Source of the DNA: Magnetofaba australis IT-1
Lineage (GTDB): Bacteria > Pseudomonadota > Magnetococcia > Magnetococcales > Magnetococcaceae
Assembly: GCF_002109495.1 (NCBI RefSeq)
Contig: NZ_LVJN01000020.1
Span: forward strand, 976,300-1,040,299
Direction: 5' to 3'
DNA length: 64,000 bases
In this document: in pieces, positions 63,726-64,000 of the stretch
Layout of the letters: every line of letters begins with the position of its first letter
Numbering within the stretch: the stretch's first letter is position 1
Notes under the pieces: model-generated
What the model saw: only the letters and a program-made list of their open reading frames with translations
Told to the model about the DNA's origin: nothing
Database searches by the model: none
Program-made: the position numbers and the translations under genes

Positions 63726-64000
63726 TTACTGCTTGGCGCGACTGAGCAGCAGACGCGCATCGCGGGCGATGGGTTCGTCGATGAAGCCGAATTCGGGGTC
63801 GTCAAAGCCGGTAACGCCGTTGGCTTGACTGGTTTCGAACAGTTCGAGAATCCGCTGGGCGCGGGCAATCGCGTCGGCATCGGGTGCGAAGGCGCGGTTG
63901 AGCGCTTCGGCCTGGGCCGGGGCGATGCAGCCCATGGCGGTGTAGCCCATCCGCTTGAGCTTGTCTGCCCACTGCTCCAGCCCGGCGATATCACGGTGGT
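63726..64000 (-). CDS. HpcH/HpaI aldolase / citrate lyase beta-like protein (C-terminal part)
   Basis: The C-terminal 90 residues of a CitE-like lyase; the gene continues beyond the window's right edge. KLKRMGYTAMGCIAPAQAEALNRAF, ADAIARAQRILELFE and FIDEPIARDARLLLSRA match the end of the family, which cleaves or condenses acyl-CoA compounds such as malyl- or citramalyl-CoA. The catalytic N-terminal part is not visible, so substrate cannot be judged. Confidence 0.75.
   Translation of the reverse strand, partial: HRDIAGLEQWADKLKRMGYTAMGCIAPAQAEALNRAFAPDADAIARAQRILELFETSQANGVTGFDDPEFGFIDEPIARDARLLLSRAKQ

Overview
The window is a GC-rich, densely packed chromosomal segment of a Gram-negative proteobacterium. 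LpxD, a TonB-dependent receptor, GlnD and a complete mreBCD-mrdA-rodA operon support this. The run of methyltransferase / comF / glutaredoxin / carbon-nitrogen hydrolase genes is an alphaproteobacterial type of arrangement. The many c-di-GMP proteins (two GGDEF, one HD-GYP, one PilZ), very long multi-PAS histidine kinases, a bacteriohemerythrin and a TAXI-type TRAP transporter fit a motile, aquatic, probably microaerophilic organism. A deep-branching alphaproteobacterium such as a magnetotactic coccus (Magnetococcales) is my best guess, but that is inference. No magnetosome, rRNA or tRNA gene was seen.

Layout. 1-9.4 kb: mostly minus-strand single genes (sulfotransferase, M48 protease with TPRs, SrkA-like kinase, CelD-like GNAT protein, acyltransferase, Uup ABC-F ATPase) and one GGDEF gene. 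Several gaps hold arrays of short GC-rich hairpins. 9.4-17.1 kb: small membrane proteins, a methyltransferase, a TRAP-TAXI transporter, a dCMP-deaminase-like protein, a YrfG-like nucleotidase and a PilZ protein. 17.2-18.6 kb: an intact IS110/IS1111-family insertion sequence whose insertion point can be reconstructed exactly inside one of the hairpin arrays. 18.8-28.3 kb: bacteriohemerythrin, argJ, a MutT/Nudix gene, a response regulator-GGDEF protein, the comF-grxC-nitrilase cluster, and a TPR O-GlcNAc-transferase-like gene. 28.3-34.1 kb: two tandem prolyl-hydroxylase-like dioxygenases (one broken by a single in-frame TGA), class II DAHP synthase and glnD. 34.3-40.7 kb: mreB-mreC-mreD-mrdA-rodA-lpxD. 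40.7-42.5 kb: an ArsM-type methyltransferase and a CofC-like glycosyltransferase, suggesting arsenosugar chemistry. 42.6-44.5 kb: a lower-GC, Septu-like defence pair (AAA ATPase plus HNH-like protein), with the ATPase frameshifted at a run of eight G. 44.6-46.7 kb: a B12-binding radical SAM enzyme of unknown product.

46.8-59.0 kb is a signalling block. A 2003-residue hybrid kinase is followed by a response regulator-PP2C phosphatase and a response regulator-HD-GYP protein. Facing it is a periplasmic sugar-binding-type protein paired with a second hybrid kinase. 59.2-63.7 kb holds a TonB-dependent copper receptor, a protein made of two CZB zinc-binding domains and a ten-helix membrane protein, which together look like a metal-related locus. 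The window closes in the 3' end of a CitE-like aldolase gene.

The strongest candidates for new biology are the IS element, the palindromic hairpin family it landed in, and the possibly phase-variable ATPase. The IS element's downstream non-coding region contains an 11-base match to its own insertion junction, as expected for a guide RNA.
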